This document shows positions 62,264 through 64,000 of a DNA stretch of 64,000 nt, piece by piece. Source of the DNA: Anaeromyxobacter sp. Fw109-5 (GTDB lineage: Bacteria > Myxococcota > Myxococcia > Myxococcales > Anaeromyxobacteraceae); contig NC_009675.1 of NCBI RefSeq assembly GCF_000017505.1, forward strand, positions 2,232,001 to 2,296,000, given 5' to 3'. The stretch's first letter is position 1, and each line of letters opens with the position of its first letter. The translations under genes and the position numbers were made by a program. The notes beneath the pieces are model-generated. The model was not told the origin of the DNA, ran no database searches, and saw nothing but the letters and a program-made list of their open reading frames with translations.

Positions 62264-64000
62264 GTGGCCCGAGATGTCGATCAGCTCTCCGTGGCGACCC
62301 TCCGCACCCTCGCCATGGACGCCGTCCAGAAGGCGCGCTCCGGCCACCCGGGCACCCCCATGGCGCTCGCGCCGGTCGCGTACGTCCTGTGGCAGCGCTT
62401 CCTGCGCTACGACCCGGAGGATCCGATCTGGCCGGACCGGGACCGCTTCGTGCTGTCGAACGGTCACGCGTCGATGCTGCTCTACTCCCTGCTGCACCTC
62501 GCAGGCGTGAGGGCGGTCGATCCGGACTACGAGACGCTGGGCCGGCTGGCCGTCGAGCTCGGGGACATCGAGCGCTTCCGCCAGCTGGACAGCAAGTGCC
62601 CCGGCCACCCCGAGTATCGGTGGACGAGCGGCGTCGAGACGACGACCGGTCCGCTCGGGCAAGGCGTGGCGACGAGCGTCGGCCTGGCGATCGGCGCTCG
62701 CTGGCTCGCCGCCCGCTACAACCGACCGGACCTCACGCTGTTCGACTACGACGTCTACGCCATGTGCGGAGACGGCGACCTCATGGAGGGAGTCTCCGGC
62801 GAGGCGGCGTCGCTCGCGGGGCACCTCCGGCTGCCGAACCTCTGCTGGATCTACGACAACAACCGCATCACCATCGAGGGCCGGACCGAGCTCGCCTTCA
62901 GCGAGGACGTGGCGTGCCGGTTCGTCGCGCTCGGCTGGAGCGTGACGCGCGTGGGAGACGCGAACGACCTCGACGCGCTCACGCGCGCGCTCGAGCACTT
63001 CCGCGCGACCGGCGACCGGCCGACGCTGGTGGTCGTCGACAGCCACATCGCCTGGGGCGCGCCCGGGAAGCAGGACACCCCCGAGGCGCACGGGGAGCCG
63101 CTCGGCGACGACGAGGTCCGCGCCGCGAAGCGCCGCTACGGCTGGCCGGAGGACGCGCAGTTCCTGGTCCCCGACGGCGTGCGCGAGCACTTCCGCGCGG
63201 GGATCGGCGCGCGCGGCGCCCGGTTGCGCGAGGCGTGGGAGGAGACGTTCGCGGCGTACCGGGCGAGATATCCCGACCTCGCCGCCGACCTCGAGCGGAT
63301 GCAGCGGCGCGAGCTGCCCGAAGGGTGGGACCGTGGGCTCCCGTCGTTCGCGCCCGACGCGAAGGGGCTCGCCACGCGCGACGCGTCCGGGAAGACCGCG
63401 ACGGCGGTCGCCGCGAACGTGCCCTGGCTCCTCGGCGGCGCCGCCGACCTCGCCCCCTCCACGAAGACCCGCCTCGCGCTCGATGGCGCCGGCGACCTCG
63501 AGGCGGCCACGCCGGGTGGCAGGAACCTGCACTTCGGGATCCGCGAGCACGCCATGGGGGCAGTGACGAACGGCCTCTCGCTGTCGAAGCTGCGACCGTT
63601 CGAGTCGACCTTCCTCGTCTTCAGCGACTACCTGCGCCCGGCCCTCCGGCTCTCCGCCCTGATGGAGCTCCCGGTCATCGCGATCTTCACGCACGACTCC
63701 ATCGGGCTCGGGGAGGACGGCCCCACCCATCAGCCCGTCGAGCACCTCGCGTCGCTGCGCGCCATCCCGGGGCTCGTCACGATCCGCCCGGCGGACGCGA
63801 ACGAGGTGGTGGAGGCGTGGCGCGTGGTGATGCAGCGTCGCTACGGCCCGGTGGCCCTCGTGCTCACGCGCCAGGCGTTGCCGATCCTCGACCGCACGCG
63901 CTACGCCCCCGCGTCGGGCCTCGCGCGCGGGGGCTACGTCCTCGCCGACGCCGCCGGCGGCCGGCCCGAGCTCCTCCTGCTGGCCACGGGGAGCGAGGTG
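62264..64000 (+). CDS. tkt: transketolase, N-terminal part (runs off right edge)
   Basis: 579 codons of a ThDP-dependent transketolase, missing roughly the last 90-100. The frame is open to the edge. Landmarks: SGHPGTPMALAP, LSNGHASMLLY, the ThDP motif GDGDLMEGVSGEAASLAG ending in YDNN, the catalytic Glu in FGIREHAMGAV and GLGEDGPTHQPVEHL. It moves two-carbon units between sugar phosphates in the pentose phosphate and Calvin-type routes. The GTG at 62264 follows AAGGGGGG. Confidence 0.95.
   Translation, partial: MARDVDQLSVATLRTLAMDAVQKARSGHPGTPMALAPVAYVLWQRFLRYDPEDPIWPDRDRFVLSNGHASMLLYSLLHLAGVRAVDPDYETLGRLAVELGDIERFRQLDSKCPGHPEYRWTSGVETTTGPLGQGVATSVGLAIGARWLAARYNRPDLTLFDYDVYAMCGDGDLMEGVSGEAASLAGHLRLPNLCWIYDNNRITIEGRTELAFSEDVACRFVALGWSVTRVGDANDLDALTRALEHFRATGDRPTLVVVDSHIAWGAPGKQDTPEAHGEPLGDDEVRAAKRRYGWPEDAQFLVPDGVREHFRAGIGARGARLREAWEETFAAYRARYPDLAADLERMQRRELPEGWDRGLPSFAPDAKGLATRDASGKTATAVAANVPWLLGGAADLAPSTKTRLALDGAGDLEAATPGGRNLHFGIREHAMGAVTNGLSLSKLRPFESTFLVFSDYLRPALRLSALMELPVIAIFTHDSIGLGEDGPTHQPVEHLASLRAIPGLVTIRPADANEVVEAWRVVMQRRYGPVALVLTRQALPILDRTRYAPASGLARGGYVLADAAGGRPELLLLATGSEV

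Overview
The window is very GC-rich DNA with strong G/C third-position bias, dense genes and many GTG/TTG starts. The gene set fits a myxobacterium-like deltaproteobacterium. A selenocysteine formate dehydrogenase, many Cys-anchored lipoproteins, a branched-chain 2-oxoacid dehydrogenase linked to methylmalonyl-CoA mutase, and an HD-GYP regulator make an Anaeromyxobacter-type genome the best guess. That is inference from gene content, not a database match.

Layout. 1-1.4 kb: 5'-nucleotidase (cut by the left edge), a zinc-ribbon protein and a small XRE regulator. 1.6-4.9 kb: an active/inactive M16 peptidase pair and an RluA-type pseudouridine synthase. 5.0-8.7 kb: a zinc-ribbon protein divergent from an mlaE-mlaF-mlaD lipid transporter operon whose MlaD carries a collagen-like stretch. 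8.8-12.3 kb: a TonB-dependent receptor with its own TonB-like N-terminal domain, plus a lipoprotein. 12.4-15.3 kb: thioredoxin-like protein, YacG, hydroxyacid dehydrogenase and a flippase-like membrane protein. 15.4-18 kb: two tiny coupled genes, a HAF-repeat secreted protein and tRNA-Met (CAU) with a clear promoter and terminator. 18.1-23.6 kb: lipoprotein, split methylmalonyl-CoA mutase, moaA and an HD-GYP regulator. 23.8-32.8 kb: a same-strand cluster for lipoylated 2-oxoacid dehydrogenase (lipA, E1 alpha, E1 beta, E2, tatD, tcdA, lpd, lipB-Nudix). 32.9-39 kb: unknown protein, ectoine-type aspartate kinase, two degraded genes, an unknown protein and a divergent hybrid histidine kinase. 39.1-46.3 kb: alanine aminotransferase divergent from fdnG(Sec)-fdnH-fdnI-fdhE. 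46.4-49.4 kb: a secreted low-complexity protein, hutH carrying an in-frame duplicated palindromic insert, and a ComEA-like HhH protein. 49.5-55.3 kb: zinc-finger/membrane protein, glycosyltransferase, amidohydrolase, NlpC/P60-like lipoprotein and a membrane protein. 55.5-56.9 kb: an ISAs1-type insertion sequence. 57.1-64 kb: UvrD/PcrA-like helicase, a short DnaK-like protein with an SCP2-like protein, tRNA-Val(CAC), and transketolase (cut by the right edge).

How the genes work together. The lipoate genes (lipA, lipB) sit with the E1/E2/E3 enzymes that need lipoate. If the complex is the branched-chain type, its valine and isoleucine products enter the propionyl/methylmalonyl-CoA route served by the mutase just upstream. 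MoaA supplies molybdopterin precursor for enzymes such as the formate dehydrogenase at 40.8 kb, and FdhE supports maturation of that enzyme. No CRISPR array, prophage or obvious defence island was seen. The least ordinary items are the 81-bp palindromic unit duplicated inside hutH, the collagen-like MlaD, the LipB-Nudix fusion, the nested inverted repeats around the insertion sequence, and the decayed genes after the aspartate kinase.
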